The notes: a model not told the origin generated them from the sequence alone. Shown: positions 49,006 to 60,133, counted from the stretch's first letter. The stretch: DNA of 64,000 bases from Photobacterium pectinilyticum (GCF_024357955.1 NZ_JANEYT010000010.1:56125-120124), one strand, 5' to 3'. Made by a program: numbers and translations.

Positions 49006-49422
49006 TATATTGTACTCGTTTTTTTTCATGTGCTAGTGCACTTAGTTACGTGTCTTTACTGGTGGTGCCGGACCCCAAGTCTGATCTTAAATGCAACCTC
49101 ACGGCTGGAATTCAGGGGTGCTATGTGGCAACACGTATCATCCAACTGTACCAAGATGTTTAGATCTGAAAATGCACAGCTGGTTCACCGATGGTTACGG
49201 CGGTATCTGTCACACCAGTAATTTTTTCGTTGCTAAAGGGCACTAAAAAAACACTCCGAAGAATTAAACGTCTTACGCCACATGCTGCGTTTTTCATCAG
49301 AGCGGTATATATAGTCATCAATCGGGTGTTATTCTGTTCACCCTGTCGGCAAAGTAGGCAAATTTTCCTACCTGTGCACGCCAATGATAGCAGGGTGACT
49401 TTTTTGCGGCAATCTGCTTTGC
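49006..49422. other. rne-rluC divergent intergenic region / rne leader
   Basis: 417 bp between the rne and rluC starts, similar in size to the long structured rne leader through which E. coli RNase E limits its own synthesis. Several short inverted segments are present but I could not derive a confident structure. No gene was recognised. Confidence 0.5.
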
Positions 49423-50397
49423 ATGCATGTTAGAATGAAACCCATGAAAGATGATAAACCAAAAGTGCACTTCATCGAAATATCTGATGACTTTGCAGGC
49501 CAGCGGATCGATAACTTTCTCCGTGCACGGCTAAAAAATGTACCAAAAAGTATGATTTACCGCATTCTGCGTAAAGGCGAAGTGCGAGTGAACAAAAAAC
49601 GTATAAAACCAGAATACAAATTGCAGGACGGTGACCTGGTTCGGGTTCCTCCGGTAAAGATACCGGAAAAAGAAGACCAAGCACCGATCAGCACCAAGTT
49701 AGATAAAGTGGCAGAGCTTGAAGCGTGCATTATCTATGAAGATGACCACATGCTGATCCTCAACAAGCCATCCGGTACGGCAGTACACGGCGGCAGTGGC
49801 CTGAAGTTCGGTGCTATTGAAGCATTGCGTGCATTGCGGCCTGATGCACGCTTCCTCGAGCTGGTCCACCGCATCGACCGCGATACGTCGGGCATTCTGC
49901 TTGTGGCAAAAAAACGCTCCGCGTTGCGCAAGCTGCAAGAGCAGTTCCGTAATAAGACAGTACAGAAGTACTACTTTGCCTTGGTAATGGGGGAGTGGAA
50001 GGCGAGCTGCAAGAAAGTGACTGCGCCGCTTCTCAAAAATGAGGTGAATAGTATCGTCCGGGTTAACCCGAATGGTAAGCCGTGCGATACTCGCTTCAAG
50101 GTACTGGAGCGACTTGACCAAGCGACGTTGGTGCAGGCCAGCCCGGTAACGGGCCGCACCCACCAAATTCGCGTGCACTGCCAATATACCGGCCACCCAA
50201 TTGCATGGGATGATCGCTATGGCGACCCACGCTTTGATGCCTTTACTAAAAAGGTAGGTTTGAATCGTTTGTTCCTGCACGCGGCGAACATCAAGTTCAC
50301 CCACCCGCAAAGCGAAGAGCTGATGGACATCAGTGCGCCGATGGAGCGAAAGCTTCAGCTGGCAGTGGAGAAGTTACGCAGTAGTAAGGTGCAATAA
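49423..50397 (+). CDS. rluC: 23S rRNA pseudouridine(955/2504/2580) synthase RluC
   Basis: Makes three pseudouridines in 23S rRNA. It has an N-terminal S4 RNA-binding domain (GQRIDNFLRARLKNVPKSMIYRILRKGEVRVNKKRIKP in parts, about 25-65) and the RluA-type catalytic domain with HRIDRDTSGILLVAKK, whose Asp is the nucleophile, and GRTHQIRVHCQY. The start is uncertain: ATGs at 49423, 49435 and 49444 all lack a good Shine-Dalgarno, and the last would match the E. coli length best. It is divergent from rne, as in E. coli. Confidence 0.93.
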   Translation: MHVRMKPMKDDKPKVHFIEISDDFAGQRIDNFLRARLKNVPKSMIYRILRKGEVRVNKKRIKPEYKLQDGDLVRVPPVKIPEKEDQAPISTKLDKVAELEACIIYEDDHMLILNKPSGTAVHGGSGLKFGAIEALRALRPDARFLELVHRIDRDTSGILLVAKKRSALRKLQEQFRNKTVQKYYFALVMGEWKASCKKVTAPLLKNEVNSIVRVNPNGKPCDTRFKVLERLDQATLVQASPVTGRTHQIRVHCQYTGHPIAWDDRYGDPRFDAFTKKVGLNRLFLHAANIKFTHPQSEELMDISAPMERKLQLAVEKLRSSKVQ

Positions 50398-50438
50398 TAA
50401 AGGTGTAACCTTTTCTATAACGCGCGTTCAATTCAGTA

Positions 50439-50466
50439 AAACGGCAGGGTTTCCTGCCGTTTTTTG
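50439..50466 (+). terminator. rluC terminator
   Basis: AAACGGCAGG/CCTGCCGTTT stem with loop GTTT, followed by a T tract. Confidence 0.9.
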
Positions 50467-50511
50467 TTCGGGTGATGGTGGGGCTACAACATTGCCTTTA
50501 TCAAACTGTGC

Positions 50512-51093
50512 TTACAATACGCTGATACCTTGTTTGGCGAGCATTTCTCGCAGCGCAATCAGTGGCAAGCCGACAAGGGTATTAGGATCGCGGCCTTCGA
50601 GGCGGTCAAACAGCGCTATACCCAGTCCTTCACACATGAAGCTCCCCGCACAGTTGAGTGGCTGCTCACGTTCAACATAATGGCGGATTTCGGTATCAGT
50701 GAGCTGGCGGAAGTGGACATGGAAGGGTTCGCAGATCACCTCGCTCTCGCCTGTTTTGGCGTTGTGTAGACACAGGCCAGTATAAAAGGTGGTGGTTTTA
50801 CCGCTGGCTGCTTTTAGTTGGCGACAGGCATTCTCAACCGTATGGGGCTTGCCGATGATCGCGCCATCAATCACGCAGACCTGATCGGAGCCAATAATGA
50901 GATGCTCGCTGTACTCGCTGGCACATGCCATGGCTTTGCTCTGGGCTAAGCGAGTGACAAGTTGTTGCGCTTGTTCGCCGGGTAGTGGTGTTTCATCGGT
51001 TTCAGGCTTGGCTGTCGTAAAAGGAAGGCCGAGTTTTTGCAATAGTGATTGGCGAAAAGGGGAGGTTGAAGCCAAGAGTAAAGGTTGGCACAT
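50512..51093 (-). CDS. yceF: Maf-like nucleotide pyrophosphatase, YceF type (7-methyl-GTP pyrophosphatase)
   Basis: House-cleaning enzyme hydrolysing modified nucleoside triphosphates. The ATG at 51093 gives [22 protein letters not shown] and 193 residues. Maf marks: ASTSPFR (8-14), DETPLPGE, the conserved GSDQV with its catalytic Asp (about 68-72), GKPHTVENA and [31 protein letters not shown]. The YceF subgroup is suggested by these and by its place beside yceD-rpmF, where E. coli yceF lies. Confidence 0.92.
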   Translation of the reverse strand: MCQPLLLASTSPFRQSLLQKLGLPFTTAKPETDETPLPGEQAQQLVTRLAQSKAMACASEYSEHLIIGSDQVCVIDGAIIGKPHTVENACRQLKAASGKTTTFYTGLCLHNAKTGESEVICEPFHVHFRQLTDTEIRHYVEREQPLNCAGSFMCEGLGIALFDRLEGRDPNTLVGLPLIALREMLAKQGISVL

Positions 51094-51395
51094 GACTATT
51101 ACCGGGTTAATGCTAGGTTGTGGTAGTCTACGCACCTTACTTTGCGATGGCTACGTTATAATGATAGGTAAAGTTGGTCTATCGGTTGGGTTTTCGCCAG
51201 TTTTTGTGTGTTATTTGAGCTGATATTGACTGCCATACAAGTTATTGGTGGATAGGCAGATAACAGACAAAATGGTGGAAGTGGCAGTGCTGCAGTGCTT
51301 GTATCTAACACTGAGTATACGAATTGACTAAATGGTGTTAATTCACGCACATTTCCTTTGACTCAAACTGATTACAAGGCTAATATTCGCGCCCT
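51094..51395. other. Divergent intergenic region yceF-yceD
   Basis: 302 bp that must hold promoters for yceF and for the long yceD-rpmF-plsX-fab cluster. No clear consensus promoter, hairpin or small gene was identified by eye. Confidence 0.4.
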
Positions 51396-51911
51396 ATGCA
51401 AAAGGTAAAATTGCCGCTTACGGTTGACCCGGTTCGCGCTGCTCAAAAAAAACTCGACTATGATGGCATCATCAAAGCCGAACTACTTGAGCGTCTGACC
51501 GAATCAACGCAGAGCGTAACACGTGATGCAAACGTCACCTTGTCATTTGACTTGGACCAGCGTCGAATCGCATTTATGCGCGGTAGCGCAGATGTTGAAG
51601 TGATGCTGACCTGTCAGAGATGTCAGGAAGGGTTCAAACACGAATATCGTGTTGAGTTCTGTTACAGTCCGCTCCTCAAACCAGAGGCAGCAGACGATTT
51701 ACCGGAAGCTTATGAGCCGGCTGATGTCGACGAAAATGGTGAGATCAATCTGGTTCAAATCGTCGAAGACGAATTGATTCTGGAATTACCTCAAGTCGCT
51801 ATGCATGAGGAAGCTGACTGCAAAGCCAGCGGAAACATGACTTTTGGTGAGATCCCCGTTGCTGATGAGCGTCCGAATCCGTTTGCAGTATTGAAAAATC
51901 TAAGTAAGTAA
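51396..51911 (+). CDS. yceD: YceD/DUF177 family protein (23S rRNA accumulation protein)
   Basis: A 171-residue protein (E. coli 173) with [26 protein letters not shown] at the start and the paired cysteines in [11 protein letters not shown] (about 70-80) of DUF177, plus the acidic stretch [28 protein letters not shown]. It is needed for normal 23S rRNA levels in other bacteria and is regularly co-transcribed with rpmF, which starts 19 bp downstream. Confidence 0.93.
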   Translation: MQKVKLPLTVDPVRAAQKKLDYDGIIKAELLERLTESTQSVTRDANVTLSFDLDQRRIAFMRGSADVEVMLTCQRCQEGFKHEYRVEFCYSPLLKPEAADDLPEAYEPADVDENGEINLVQIVEDELILELPQVAMHEEADCKASGNMTFGEIPVADERPNPFAVLKNLSK

Positions 51912-51930
51912 TTTAACAGGAGTAGGGTTA

Positions 51931-52101
51931 ATGGCCGTACAAAAGAGCAAAAAATCACGTGCAGCACGTGGCATGCGTCGTTCACACGATGCACTAACAA
52001 CTGCAGCTGTGTCTGTAGATTCTGCAAGTGGTGAAACTCACCTACGTCACCACGTGACAGCTGACGGTTTCTACCGTGGCCGCAAGGTTATCAACAAGTA
52101 A
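51931..52101 (+). CDS. rpmF: 50S ribosomal protein L32
   Basis: A 56-residue ribosomal protein: [21 protein letters not shown] at the start (the conserved N-terminal basic part) and [15 protein letters not shown] at the end. AACAGGAGTAGGG precedes the ATG. It is of the zinc-free type, with no Cys pairs. It sits between yceD and plsX as in most gamma-proteobacteria, linking ribosome and lipid synthesis in one transcript. It is slightly shorter than E. coli L32 (57). Confidence 0.97.
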   Translation: MAVQKSKKSRAARGMRRSHDALTTAAVSVDSASGETHLRHHVTADGFYRGRKVINK

Positions 52102-52110
52102 GGTTGAGCC

Positions 52111-53136
52111 TTGAGTGGTCTAACCGTTGCACTTGATGCAATGGGTGGGGATTTCGGTCCTCAAGTAACAGTGCCTGCCTCCGTGCAGGCACTGTTGCAA
52201 TTCCCTGAGCTCAAAGTCATATTATTTGGTGATCAAAGTGCGATCACTACCGAACTATCCCTCCTGAATCAAACGAATCACCCTCGTCTTCGCATTGTCC
52301 ATTGCGATCACGTCATTGCAAACGATACCCGTCCTTCTCAGGCTTTGCGCCGGAGTCAAGGGTCATCTATGCGCGCCGCTCTGGAAGCCGTTTCCGAAGG
52401 TACTGCTAATGCCTGTGTCAGTGCTGGTAATACCGGAGCTTTAATGGCTTTGTCTCGTTATATCCTCAAGCAATTACCCGGGGTGGATCGTCCCGCGCTG
52501 GTGTCTGCTATTCCAACTCAAAACGAGACCAAGACCTGGCTGCTAGACTTAGGGGCCAATGTGTCATGTGATGCCGATACCTTGTTCCAGTTCGCAGTAA
52601 TGGGGGCGGTGCTGGCTGAGCAAGGACATGTGACGCCACCTCGGGTTGCGTTGCTCAATATCGGTGAAGAGGAGATCAAAGGTAACGATCTCGTCAAGCG
52701 CTGCGCTGAGATGCTGACCGAGTCACCGGATATCAATTACATCGGTTATATCGAAGGGGATCAGCTCTACAGTGGTAAAGCCGATGTTATTGTCTGTGAT
52801 GGTTTTGTAGGCAATGTCAGCCTTAAAACCAGTGAAGGGGTGGCAAATCTGTTTATTGGTGCGATTAAACGTGCTATTTACGGTAATCCACTGAAACGGC
52901 TGATAGCGAGGTGGCTATTTAGTGACCTATTTAACAGCTTGAAACAGTTGAACCCCGACCAGTATAACGGCGCGAGTCTGTTAGGATTGCGCGGTATTGT
53001 GGTGAAAAGCCACGGAAGTGCTGATACAACCGCCTTTACTAATGCGATTGGTGAAGCGGTACACGAGGTCAAACGACAAATACCGACAAAAATCAGTGAT
53101 CGTTTGGAAGAAGTCTTACTCGAGAGGCATTATTAG
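52111..53136 (+). CDS. plsX: Phosphate acyltransferase PlsX
   Basis: Makes acyl-phosphate from acyl-ACP for membrane phospholipid synthesis. It begins with TTG at 52111, 9 bases after rpmF, and reads [14 protein letters not shown] (about 4-17). Other family parts are [36 protein letters not shown] and [16 protein letters not shown]. The 341 residues are a normal length. First lipid gene of the plsX-fabHDG-acpP-fabF cluster. Confidence 0.96.
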   Translation: MSGLTVALDAMGGDFGPQVTVPASVQALLQFPELKVILFGDQSAITTELSLLNQTNHPRLRIVHCDHVIANDTRPSQALRRSQGSSMRAALEAVSEGTANACVSAGNTGALMALSRYILKQLPGVDRPALVSAIPTQNETKTWLLDLGANVSCDADTLFQFAVMGAVLAEQGHVTPPRVALLNIGEEEIKGNDLVKRCAEMLTESPDINYIGYIEGDQLYSGKADVIVCDGFVGNVSLKTSEGVANLFIGAIKRAIYGNPLKRLIARWLFSDLFNSLKQLNPDQYNGASLLGLRGIVVKSHGSADTTAFTNAIGEAVHEVKRQIPTKISDRLEEVLLERHY

Positions 53137-53141
53137 TCTTC

Positions 53142-54098
53142 ATGTATAGCAAAATTTTAGGTACTGGCAGCTATCTGCCAGAGCAAGTTCGTTCTAATGC
53201 CGACTTAGAACATATGGTTGAAACCAATGACGAGTGGATTGTCGCTCGTACCGGTATTCGAGAGCGTCGCATTGCTGCCGAAGACGAAACTGTCGCGGTA
53301 ATGGGTTATCAGGCTTCATTGAATGCTATTGAGATGGCAGGCATTGAGAAAGATGACATTGACCTGATCATCGTCGCGACGACCAGTGCGAGCCACGCGT
53401 TCCCATCGGCGGCTTGTCAGGTTCAGGGTATGCTGGATATCAAAGGCTGTCCGGCGTTTGATATTGCTGCAGCTTGTTCTGGTTTCGTCTATGCGTTGAG
53501 TATTGCCGATCAGCATATCAAAACAGGTATGGCGAAAAACGTCCTAGTGATTGGTGCCGATGCGCTCTCGCACCGTTGTGACCCAAATGATCGTTCGACG
53601 ATCATCCTGTTTGGTGATGCTGCTGGTGCTGTTGTTGTCGGAGTGAGCGAAGAGCCGGGTATCATCTCGACCCACCTGCACGCAGATGGCCACTTTGGTG
53701 GGCTATTAAGCCTTGGTGTGCCTGAGCATGGTCAGGACTTCAGCGATGACAAGTGGCTATACATGGCCGGTAACGAAGTGTTTAAGGTAGCAGTAACCCA
53801 ACTGTCTAACTTAGTTAAAAACACGTTAGCCGCCAATAACATGGACAAGTCAGAGCTTGATTGGCTGGTACCGCATCAAGCAAACCTGCGCATTATCAAA
53901 GCAACAGCGAAGAAGCTTTCTATGTCTATGGATCAGGTAGTTGTTACCCTTGATCGCCACGGTAATACCTCGGCGGCAACCGTGCCAACGGCGCTGGACG
54001 AAGCGGTACGTGATGGCCGTATTCAGCGTGGCCAGAGATTGCTGCTTGAAGCCTTTGGTGGTGGTTTCACCTGGGGTTCGGCGCTGGTGAAGTTCTAA
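53142..54098 (+). CDS. fabH: Beta-ketoacyl-ACP synthase III
   Basis: Condenses acetyl-CoA with malonyl-ACP to start fatty acid synthesis. The 318 residues keep the catalytic triad: Cys112 (AAACSGF), His in VPHQANLRI (about 245) and Asn in HGNTSAAT (about 275). [12 protein letters not shown] near the N-terminus binds CoA. The gap of only 5 bases to plsX indicates co-transcription. Confidence 0.97.
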   Translation: MYSKILGTGSYLPEQVRSNADLEHMVETNDEWIVARTGIRERRIAAEDETVAVMGYQASLNAIEMAGIEKDDIDLIIVATTSASHAFPSAACQVQGMLDIKGCPAFDIAAACSGFVYALSIADQHIKTGMAKNVLVIGADALSHRCDPNDRSTIILFGDAAGAVVVGVSEEPGIISTHLHADGHFGGLLSLGVPEHGQDFSDDKWLYMAGNEVFKVAVTQLSNLVKNTLAANNMDKSELDWLVPHQANLRIIKATAKKLSMSMDQVVVTLDRHGNTSAATVPTALDEAVRDGRIQRGQRLLLEAFGGGFTWGSALVKF

Positions 54099-54194
54099 AC
54101 ATCTTCTTTATATTTAGTTTGGGTGGGTTGGCGTTGCCATCTCGCCCGATTTAGCAAAACTGAGTTTTCAGTTACATAGAATAAGGATTCTCGA

Positions 54195-55118
54195 ATGTCT
54201 AAGTTCGCGATTGTATTTCCGGGTCAAGGCTCTCAAGCCGTAGGTATGCTGGCCGAATTGGCTGAGCAGTATGATGTGGTTAAGCAAACTTTTGCTGAGG
54301 CATCTGACGTATTAGGTTATGACCTGTGGGCACTGGTACAAAACGGCCCAGCTGAAGACCTGAACCAAACTCACCGCACTCAGCCTGCACTTCTGACGTC
54401 TTCAGTTGCGATTTGGCGTGTATGGCAAGAAGTTGGTGGTGCAAAGCCTGAAGTAGTTGCAGGCCACAGCCTAGGCGAATATTCAGCACTAGTTTGTGCG
54501 GGTGTTATTGATTTCAAAGATGCGGTTAAGCTGGTTGAGCTACGTGGTCAGCTAATGCAAGCAGCCGTGCCGGCAGGTGTTGGCGCAATGTCTGCCATTA
54601 TCGGTTTGGACAACGACGCTATTGCCAAGGCGTGTGCAGAAGCCGCGCAAGATCAGGTGTGCTCACCGGTAAACTTTAACTCTCCAGGCCAAGTTGTTAT
54701 CGCAGGTAACAAAGACGCTGTCGAACGTGCGAATGTACTTTGTAAAGAAGCCGGTGCTAAGCGTGCTTTGCCGCTGCCTGTGTCTGTGCCTTCACACTGT
54801 GCACTGATGCAGCCTGCTGCTGATAAGCTGGCAGAAGCGCTCGAGAGCATTACTTTCTCAGCGCCAGTAGTATCCGTTATCAATAACGCTGACGTGGCGA
54901 CCGAGACGGATCCTGCGGCAATTAAGGCTGCGCTAGTTAAGCAGCTGCACAGCCCAGTACGCTGGACCGAGTCTGTGGAGCGCATGGCTGCTGAAGGTAT
55001 CGAGTCTCTGCTTGAGTTCGGCCCGGGTAAAGTATTGACTGGCCTAACAAAACGAATAAATCGTTCACTGAGCAGCGCAGCGGTTAACGACACCGCCAGC
55101 CTTGACGCTGCTAAGTAA
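54195..55118 (+). CDS. fabD: Malonyl-CoA-ACP transacylase
   Basis: Moves malonyl from CoA to ACP. The 307 residues have FPGQGSQAVGM (8-18), the nucleophile Ser92 in GHSLGEYSA and the paired His near 201 in VPSHCALM. A 96-bp gap from fabH holds no hairpin, so the cluster probably continues. AATAAGGATTC lies upstream of the ATG. Confidence 0.97.
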   Translation: MSKFAIVFPGQGSQAVGMLAELAEQYDVVKQTFAEASDVLGYDLWALVQNGPAEDLNQTHRTQPALLTSSVAIWRVWQEVGGAKPEVVAGHSLGEYSALVCAGVIDFKDAVKLVELRGQLMQAAVPAGVGAMSAIIGLDNDAIAKACAEAAQDQVCSPVNFNSPGQVVIAGNKDAVERANVLCKEAGAKRALPLPVSVPSHCALMQPAADKLAEALESITFSAPVVSVINNADVATETDPAAIKAALVKQLHSPVRWTESVERMAAEGIESLLEFGPGKVLTGLTKRINRSLSSAAVNDTASLDAAK

Positions 55119-55143
55119 CCAATTTCATCAAAGAGGATTAACA

Positions 55144-55878
55144 ATGAGCCTGGAAGGAAAAATTGCGCTGGTAACAGGTGCGAGCCGTGGTATCGGTCGT
55201 GCGATTGCCGAGATTCTGGTTGAACGTGGTGCAACCGTTATCGGTACTGCAACCTCTGAGAACGGCGCAGAAGCTATCAGCGCTTATCTGGGTGACAATG
55301 GTAAGGGCCTTGCGCTGAATGTCACTTCTCCTGAATCTATTGAAGCAGTGCTTAAGCAGATCAAAGAAGAATTTGGTGATGTTGACATCCTAGTTAACAA
55401 CGCAGGTATTACCCGTGATAACTTGCTAATGCGTATGAAAGATGACGAATGGCAGGACATCATGGACACTAACCTGACCTCTATCTTCCGTTTGTCGAAA
55501 GCGGTATTGCGCGCGATGATGAAAAAACGTCATGGCCGTATTATCAGCATTGGCTCGGTTGTGGGCACTATGGGTAACGCAGGCCAGACTAACTATGCAG
55601 CCGCTAAAGCGGGCTTGATTGGCTTTACCAAGTCGATGGCACGTGAAGTGGCTTCTCGTGGCATTACAGTAAATGCTGTGGCTCCGGGCTTCATTGAAAC
55701 GGACATGACCAAGGCTCTGACAGACGATCAGCGCGCCGCGACACTGTCTGGTGTTCCGGCTGGCCGTCTTGGCGATCCGCGTGAAATTGCAGCCGCTGTG
55801 GCTTTCCTAGCCTCTGAAGATGCTGGTTATGTGACCGGTGAAACATTGCACGTCAATGGCGGCATGTACATGATTTAA
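55144..55878 (+). CDS. fabG: 3-oxoacyl-ACP reductase
   Basis: NADPH-dependent reduction of beta-ketoacyl-ACP. The ATG at 55144 (AGAGGATTAACA upstream) gives 244 residues as in E. coli. The short-chain dehydrogenase marks are at family positions: TGASRGIGRA (11-20), NNAG (85-88), and Ser138, Tyr151, Lys155. Confidence 0.97.
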   Translation: MSLEGKIALVTGASRGIGRAIAEILVERGATVIGTATSENGAEAISAYLGDNGKGLALNVTSPESIEAVLKQIKEEFGDVDILVNNAGITRDNLLMRMKDDEWQDIMDTNLTSIFRLSKAVLRAMMKKRHGRIISIGSVVGTMGNAGQTNYAAAKAGLIGFTKSMAREVASRGITVNAVAPGFIETDMTKALTDDQRAATLSGVPAGRLGDPREIAAAVAFLASEDAGYVTGETLHVNGGMYMI

Positions 55879-56035
55879 TCAAAAAAGTTGCATAACTTGA
55901 TGATGCAAGTCAAACTCAACTTGTTTTCACTGAAAATCGTGGTTTGACCAGCATCTTGAGTATTGCAACTTTTGCAGTATTGAATAAACTACAGCAAATC
56001 GCATTAGCGAATTCTTGTTTTAAGGAAATAGATTA

Positions 56036-56272
56036 ATGAGCAACATCGAAGAACGCGTAAAAAAAATCATCATCGAGCAACTAGGTGTAGACGAAGCTGA
56101 AGTTAAGAACGAAGCATCTTTCGTTGACGATCTAGGCGCTGACTCTCTAGATACAGTTGAACTAGTAATGGCTCTTGAAGAAGAATTCGACACTGAGATT
56201 CCAGACGAAGAAGCTGAAAAAATTACTACAGTACAAGCTGCAATCGACTACGTTGTTGGCGCTTCTGAGTAA
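56036..56272 (+). CDS. acpP: Acyl carrier protein
   Basis: A 78-residue acidic four-helix carrier; the phosphopantetheine is attached to Ser37 in [21 protein letters not shown] precedes the ATG. The 157-bp gap before it probably contains an extra promoter, as acpP is usually strongly expressed on its own, and it is followed by a strong terminator. Codon use is that of a highly expressed gene. Confidence 0.98.
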   Translation: MSNIEERVKKIIIEQLGVDEAEVKNEASFVDDLGADSLDTVELVMALEEEFDTEIPDEEAEKITTVQAAIDYVVGASE

Positions 56273-56287
56273 TTAAAGAACTCCCCC

Positions 56288-56318
56288 CAGGCGGTCACCA
56301 TGACCGCCTGAATTTTTC
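56288..56318 (+). terminator. acpP terminator
   Basis: CAGGCGGTCA/TGACCGCCTG stem (56288-56297, 56301-56310), loop CCA, then AATTTTTC. Confidence 0.9.
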
Positions 56319-56360
56319 TTTTGAAATCTGTTTTATCCTCAATTCCCGGAGAAATAAATC

Positions 56361-57599
56361 GTGTCTAAGCGTCGCGTAGTTGTTACTGGCATGGGTATGC
56401 TATCACCGGTAGGTAATTCTGTTGAATCATCTTGGAAAGCACTTCTAGCCGGTACTAGCGGTATCAGCACTATTGAACATTTTGATGCTAGTGCATTCGC
56501 TACTCGTTTTGCTGGTATGGTCAAAGACTTCAACTGTGAAGAATACATGACGAAGAAAGATGCCCGTAAAATGGATTTGTTTATCCAATACGGCATTGCA
56601 GCAGGCGTACAAGCGTTAAAAGACTCTGGTATTGAAGTTACTGAAGAAAATGCAGCCCGCGTGGGCGTAGCTATCGGTTCTGGTATTGGTGGTCTTGGCT
56701 TAATTGAAGCTAACCATCAATCTTTGATGGAAAAGGGTCCGCGCAAAATCAGCCCATTCTTTGTTCCATCGACAATTGTCAATATGATTGCTGGCCACCT
56801 GTCGATCATGCATGGTCTACGTGGTCCAAACATCGCAATCTCTACAGCGTGTACAACTGGCCTTCACAACATTGGTCATGCTGCACGCATGATCGCATAC
56901 GGTGATGCCGATGCGATGCTAGCAGGTGGTGCTGAGAAAGCATCAACACCTCTAGGCATGGGCGGTTTTTCCGCTGCGAAAGCACTATCTACCCGTAACG
57001 ATGATCCTCAGGGCGCATCTCGCCCATGGGACAAAGACCGTGACGGTTTCGTACTTGGCGACGGTGCCGGTATGATGATGCTAGAAGAGTACGAGCACGC
57101 AAAAGCACGTGGTGCAAAAATCTATGCTGAGCTTGTTGGCTTTGGCATGAGTGGCGATGCTTACCACATGACATCACCAAGCGCTGACGGCTCTGGTGGC
57201 GCATTGGCAATGGAAGCATGTATCCGTGATGCGGGTATCAATGCTGATAAAATCGGCTACATCAATGCACACGGTACATCAACCCCTGCTGGTGACGTTG
57301 CTGAAACCCTTGGCATTAAGCGTGCGATGGGTGCTGCTGCTGATAACGTCATGGTATCTTCGACTAAGTCTATGACTGGCCACCTATTAGGTGCTGCTGG
57401 TTCTGTTGAAGCCATCATCACGGCGATGACTCTGATTGATCAAGTGGTGCCGCCAACAATTAACCTAGAAAACCCTGATGAAGGCTGTGATCTGGACTAC
57501 GTACCAGGCGAAGCGCGTCAGGTAAATCTTGAGTACGCACTGTGTAACTCGTTTGGTTTCGGTGGTACAAACGGCTCGTTGCTGTTCAAGAAAATCTAA
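56361..57599 (+). CDS. fabF: Beta-ketoacyl-ACP synthase II
   Basis: Elongating condensing enzyme, also responsible for temperature control of unsaturated fatty acids in E. coli. The 412 residues include Cys164 ([13 protein letters not shown]), His in [11 protein letters not shown] (about 304) and His in [12 protein letters not shown] (about 341). It is followed by a strong hairpin terminator separating it from pabC. Confidence 0.97.
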   Translation: MSKRRVVVTGMGMLSPVGNSVESSWKALLAGTSGISTIEHFDASAFATRFAGMVKDFNCEEYMTKKDARKMDLFIQYGIAAGVQALKDSGIEVTEENAARVGVAIGSGIGGLGLIEANHQSLMEKGPRKISPFFVPSTIVNMIAGHLSIMHGLRGPNIAISTACTTGLHNIGHAARMIAYGDADAMLAGGAEKASTPLGMGGFSAAKALSTRNDDPQGASRPWDKDRDGFVLGDGAGMMMLEEYEHAKARGAKIYAELVGFGMSGDAYHMTSPSADGSGGALAMEACIRDAGINADKIGYINAHGTSTPAGDVAETLGIKRAMGAAADNVMVSSTKSMTGHLLGAAGSVEAIITAMTLIDQVVPPTINLENPDEGCDLDYVPGEARQVNLEYALCNSFGFGGTNGSLLFKKI

Positions 57600-57620
57600 C
57601 GATAACCTGTTATCATTGAG

Positions 57621-57652
57621 CGGCCCGGTGTTATGCACCGGGCCGTTTTTTT
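57621..57652 (+). terminator. fabF terminator
   Basis: CGGCCCGGTG/CACCGGGCCG (57621-57630, 57636-57645) with loop TTATG and a seven-T tail. Confidence 0.93.
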
Positions 57653-57686
57653 ATCTATCTTTTGAAAATATCGAGCAGGAAGCAAG

Positions 57687-58496
57687 ATGATCCTGATCAA
57701 CGGAAAACCTGACAACCAGATAACAGTGACCGACAGAGCCATGCAGTACGGCGATGGGTGTTTTACGACTATGCTGGTAGAAAGTGGTGAGATCCGGCTT
57801 TGGCCTTTTCACCTTGAGCGTTTAAAAGAAACGCTCTCGCTACTGGATATAGCCGAGCCGAACTGGGATGAATTAGCGACAACTGTCAGTAAGCTTGCTA
57901 CTCGTTACCCTGACAAAGGTGGGCTCAAGGTACTGATCAGCCGTGGGAGCGGTGGCCGGGGGTACAGTGCTTCCGGTTGCAGCGATACGCAGGTGGTAGT
58001 GTCGGAGTTTGCTTGGCCCGAACATTACCTGCAGTGGCAACAAGACGGTATTACCTTAGGGGTGTGCCAGCAACGTTTGTCACATTCACCGATGCTGGCC
58101 GGATACAAGCACCTCAATCGCCTTGAGCAAGTGCTGCTGAAGCGGGAAGCCGAGCAGCACCAGTGGTTGGATGCCGTGGTACTGGATGTTGTCGGTAACG
58201 TGGTGGAGTCCATCGCTTCGAACATCTTTTGGCGCCGGGGGAATACGTTATACACTCCAAGCCTACAATTGTCCGGTGTGAGGGGGGTAATGCGGCGGCA
58301 TATATTTCAGTTGGTAACCGAACTGGATTATTGTTTAGAAATTGTCAATTCGACTCTCGATTGCTTGCTTTGTGCTGATGAAGTCTTTATTACTAATGCC
58401 CTTATGGCGTTAGTGCCAGTAAATGAAATAAATGGAATAACATTCACTCAGCAGACCTTGCTGAATGAGCTGAACAAGAGGTTGTATTCGTGCTAA
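57687..58496 (+). CDS. pabC: Aminodeoxychorismate lyase
   Basis: PLP enzyme of class IV aminotransferase fold making p-aminobenzoate for folate. The 269 residues have QYGDGCFTTM (20-29), SRGSGGRGYS, the PLP lysine in GYKHLNRLEQ (about 139) and VVESIASNIFW. Its stop overlaps the mltG start by 7 bases (58490-58496), coupling the two as in E. coli. Confidence 0.94.
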   Translation: MILINGKPDNQITVTDRAMQYGDGCFTTMLVESGEIRLWPFHLERLKETLSLLDIAEPNWDELATTVSKLATRYPDKGGLKVLISRGSGGRGYSASGCSDTQVVVSEFAWPEHYLQWQQDGITLGVCQQRLSHSPMLAGYKHLNRLEQVLLKREAEQHQWLDAVVLDVVGNVVESIASNIFWRRGNTLYTPSLQLSGVRGVMRRHIFQLVTELDYCLEIVNSTLDCLLCADEVFITNALMALVPVNEINGITFTQQTLLNELNKRLYSC

Positions 58497-59503
58497 AGAA
58501 ATTGGCGATTGCTGTAATCCTGCTGGGCCTGGCGGCTGCCGGTGGACTGGGTTGGTCGTATCAGCAAGTGAAGTCATCACTTGATGTACAAGTGGAAAAC
58601 CAACAAGAAGTCTTATTGACGGTAAGGGCCGGGACATCATACCGCGGATTGCTCAATCAGTTGGCTAGCCAAGACATCATAGTAGAGTCGCCATGGACGC
58701 GATGGATCCCAAGGCTAGAACCGCAACTGGCAAACCTGAAGTCGGGTACGTACCAAGTGACCCCGGCGATGACGCTAAAGGACGTATTGGCGCTGGTTGC
58801 CTCTGGCCGTGAACACCAGTTTGCCATCACGTTGGTTGAAGGTGAGCGCTTTGTTGACTGGTTGGCACTGCTCCAACAAGCCCCGCACGTGACCCATGCA
58901 ACAGACGGGATGAGCGAAGCGGAAATTGCTCAAGCTCTGGGTGCCGATGTCGAAAAGCTGGAAGGCTACCTGCTGCCTGAAACCTACCATTACACAGCTG
59001 GTACGTCAGATTTGGAACTGCTTCGCCGCGCTTACAGTGACATGCAGAACCTGTTGGGCACGGCATGGGATGAGCGTGATGCTGAAATTCCACTGAAAAC
59101 CCCGTACGAAGCCCTGATTATGGCATCAATCATCGAGAAAGAAACGGCGGTGGATAACGAACGCGGCTTGGTGTCATCGGTATTTATGAACCGTCTGCAT
59201 AAAGGTATGCGCTTACAGACGGATCCAACCGTGATCTACGGTATGGGTGATAAGTACGAAGGCAGGATCCGCAAACGCGATCTGCAAACACCGACACCAT
59301 ATAACACCTATACCATTTTCGGCCTGCCGCCGACGCCGATTGCAATGCCAAGCGAGGCATCGGTTCTCGCCGCGGTCAACCCGGATGACAGCATTTATTA
59401 CTACTTTGTGGCTGATGGCAAAGGCGGCCATAAATTTTCGAGAACACTGACAGAACATAACCGTGCTGTACGTGAATATTTAAGAATACTAAGACAACAA
59501 TAA
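58490..59503 (+). CDS. mltG: Endolytic murein transglycosylase MltG
   Basis: Cleaves nascent peptidoglycan strands. The 337 residues have one N-terminal membrane helix (about 3-25), a LysM-like part (about 40-100) and the YceG catalytic domain with [10 protein letters not shown] (the catalytic Glu about 220) and [29 protein letters not shown]. It starts with GTG inside pabC and its stop overlaps the tmk start (TAATG). Confidence 0.95.
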   Translation: MLKKLAIAVILLGLAAAGGLGWSYQQVKSSLDVQVENQQEVLLTVRAGTSYRGLLNQLASQDIIVESPWTRWIPRLEPQLANLKSGTYQVTPAMTLKDVLALVASGREHQFAITLVEGERFVDWLALLQQAPHVTHATDGMSEAEIAQALGADVEKLEGYLLPETYHYTAGTSDLELLRRAYSDMQNLLGTAWDERDAEIPLKTPYEALIMASIIEKETAVDNERGLVSSVFMNRLHKGMRLQTDPTVIYGMGDKYEGRIRKRDLQTPTPYNTYTIFGLPPTPIAMPSEASVLAAVNPDDSIYYYFVADGKGGHKFSRTLTEHNRAVREYLRILRQQ

Positions 59504-60132
59504 TGACTGGTAAATTTATCGTAATTGAAGGGCTGGAAGGCGCAGGGAAAAGCACTGCCATCCAGCAAGTAACTCAAGTGTTGGCTGAGCAGGGGATCGA
59601 AGAGTTTACGTCGACCCGCGAACCGGGCGGTACACCGCTGGCCGAGCAAATGCGTGCCTTGGTTAAGGAAGGCCACCCTGACGAACCTTTGACAGACATG
59701 GCTGAACTGTTACTGCTTTACGCTGCTCGCTCGCAGCTGGTTGAAAACGTCATCAAGCCTGCCTTGAACCAAGGACGTTGGGTGGTCGGTGATCGTCATG
59801 ATATGTCTTCTCAAGCCTACCAAGGTGGTGGCCGTGGTTTCGACCGTGCGGTAATGGAGCGGCTTCGCGATACAGTACTGGGTGACTTTCGTCCTGATTT
59901 TACGATCTATATGGATATCGATCCGGTGCTAGGCCTTGAGCGTGCCCGTGGCCGAGGTGAGTTGGATCGTATCGAAAAAATGAATATCGATTTTTTCCAC
60001 CGTGCTCGAGCACGTTTTTTGGAATTGTCTAAAGCCGATTCAAGTGTTGTCATTATTGACGCGAGTCAGTCGCTAGAAGATGTAACGGCTGATATTCGCG
60101 GTGCGGTTAAACACTGGTTGGAGCAGCAGTAA
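59503..60132 (+). CDS. tmk: Thymidylate kinase
   Basis: Phosphorylates dTMP to dTDP. The 209 residues include the P-loop [10 protein letters not shown] (about 8-17), the DRH-type motif [13 protein letters not shown] (about 91-103) and the lid GRGELDRIE. The ATG overlaps the mltG stop by one base, and its stop is one base before holB. Confidence 0.96.
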   Translation: MTGKFIVIEGLEGAGKSTAIQQVTQVLAEQGIEEFTSTREPGGTPLAEQMRALVKEGHPDEPLTDMAELLLLYAARSQLVENVIKPALNQGRWVVGDRHDMSSQAYQGGGRGFDRAVMERLRDTVLGDFRPDFTIYMDIDPVLGLERARGRGELDRIEKMNIDFFHRARARFLELSKADSSVVIIDASQSLEDVTADIRGAVKHWLEQQ

Positions 60133-60133
60133 C

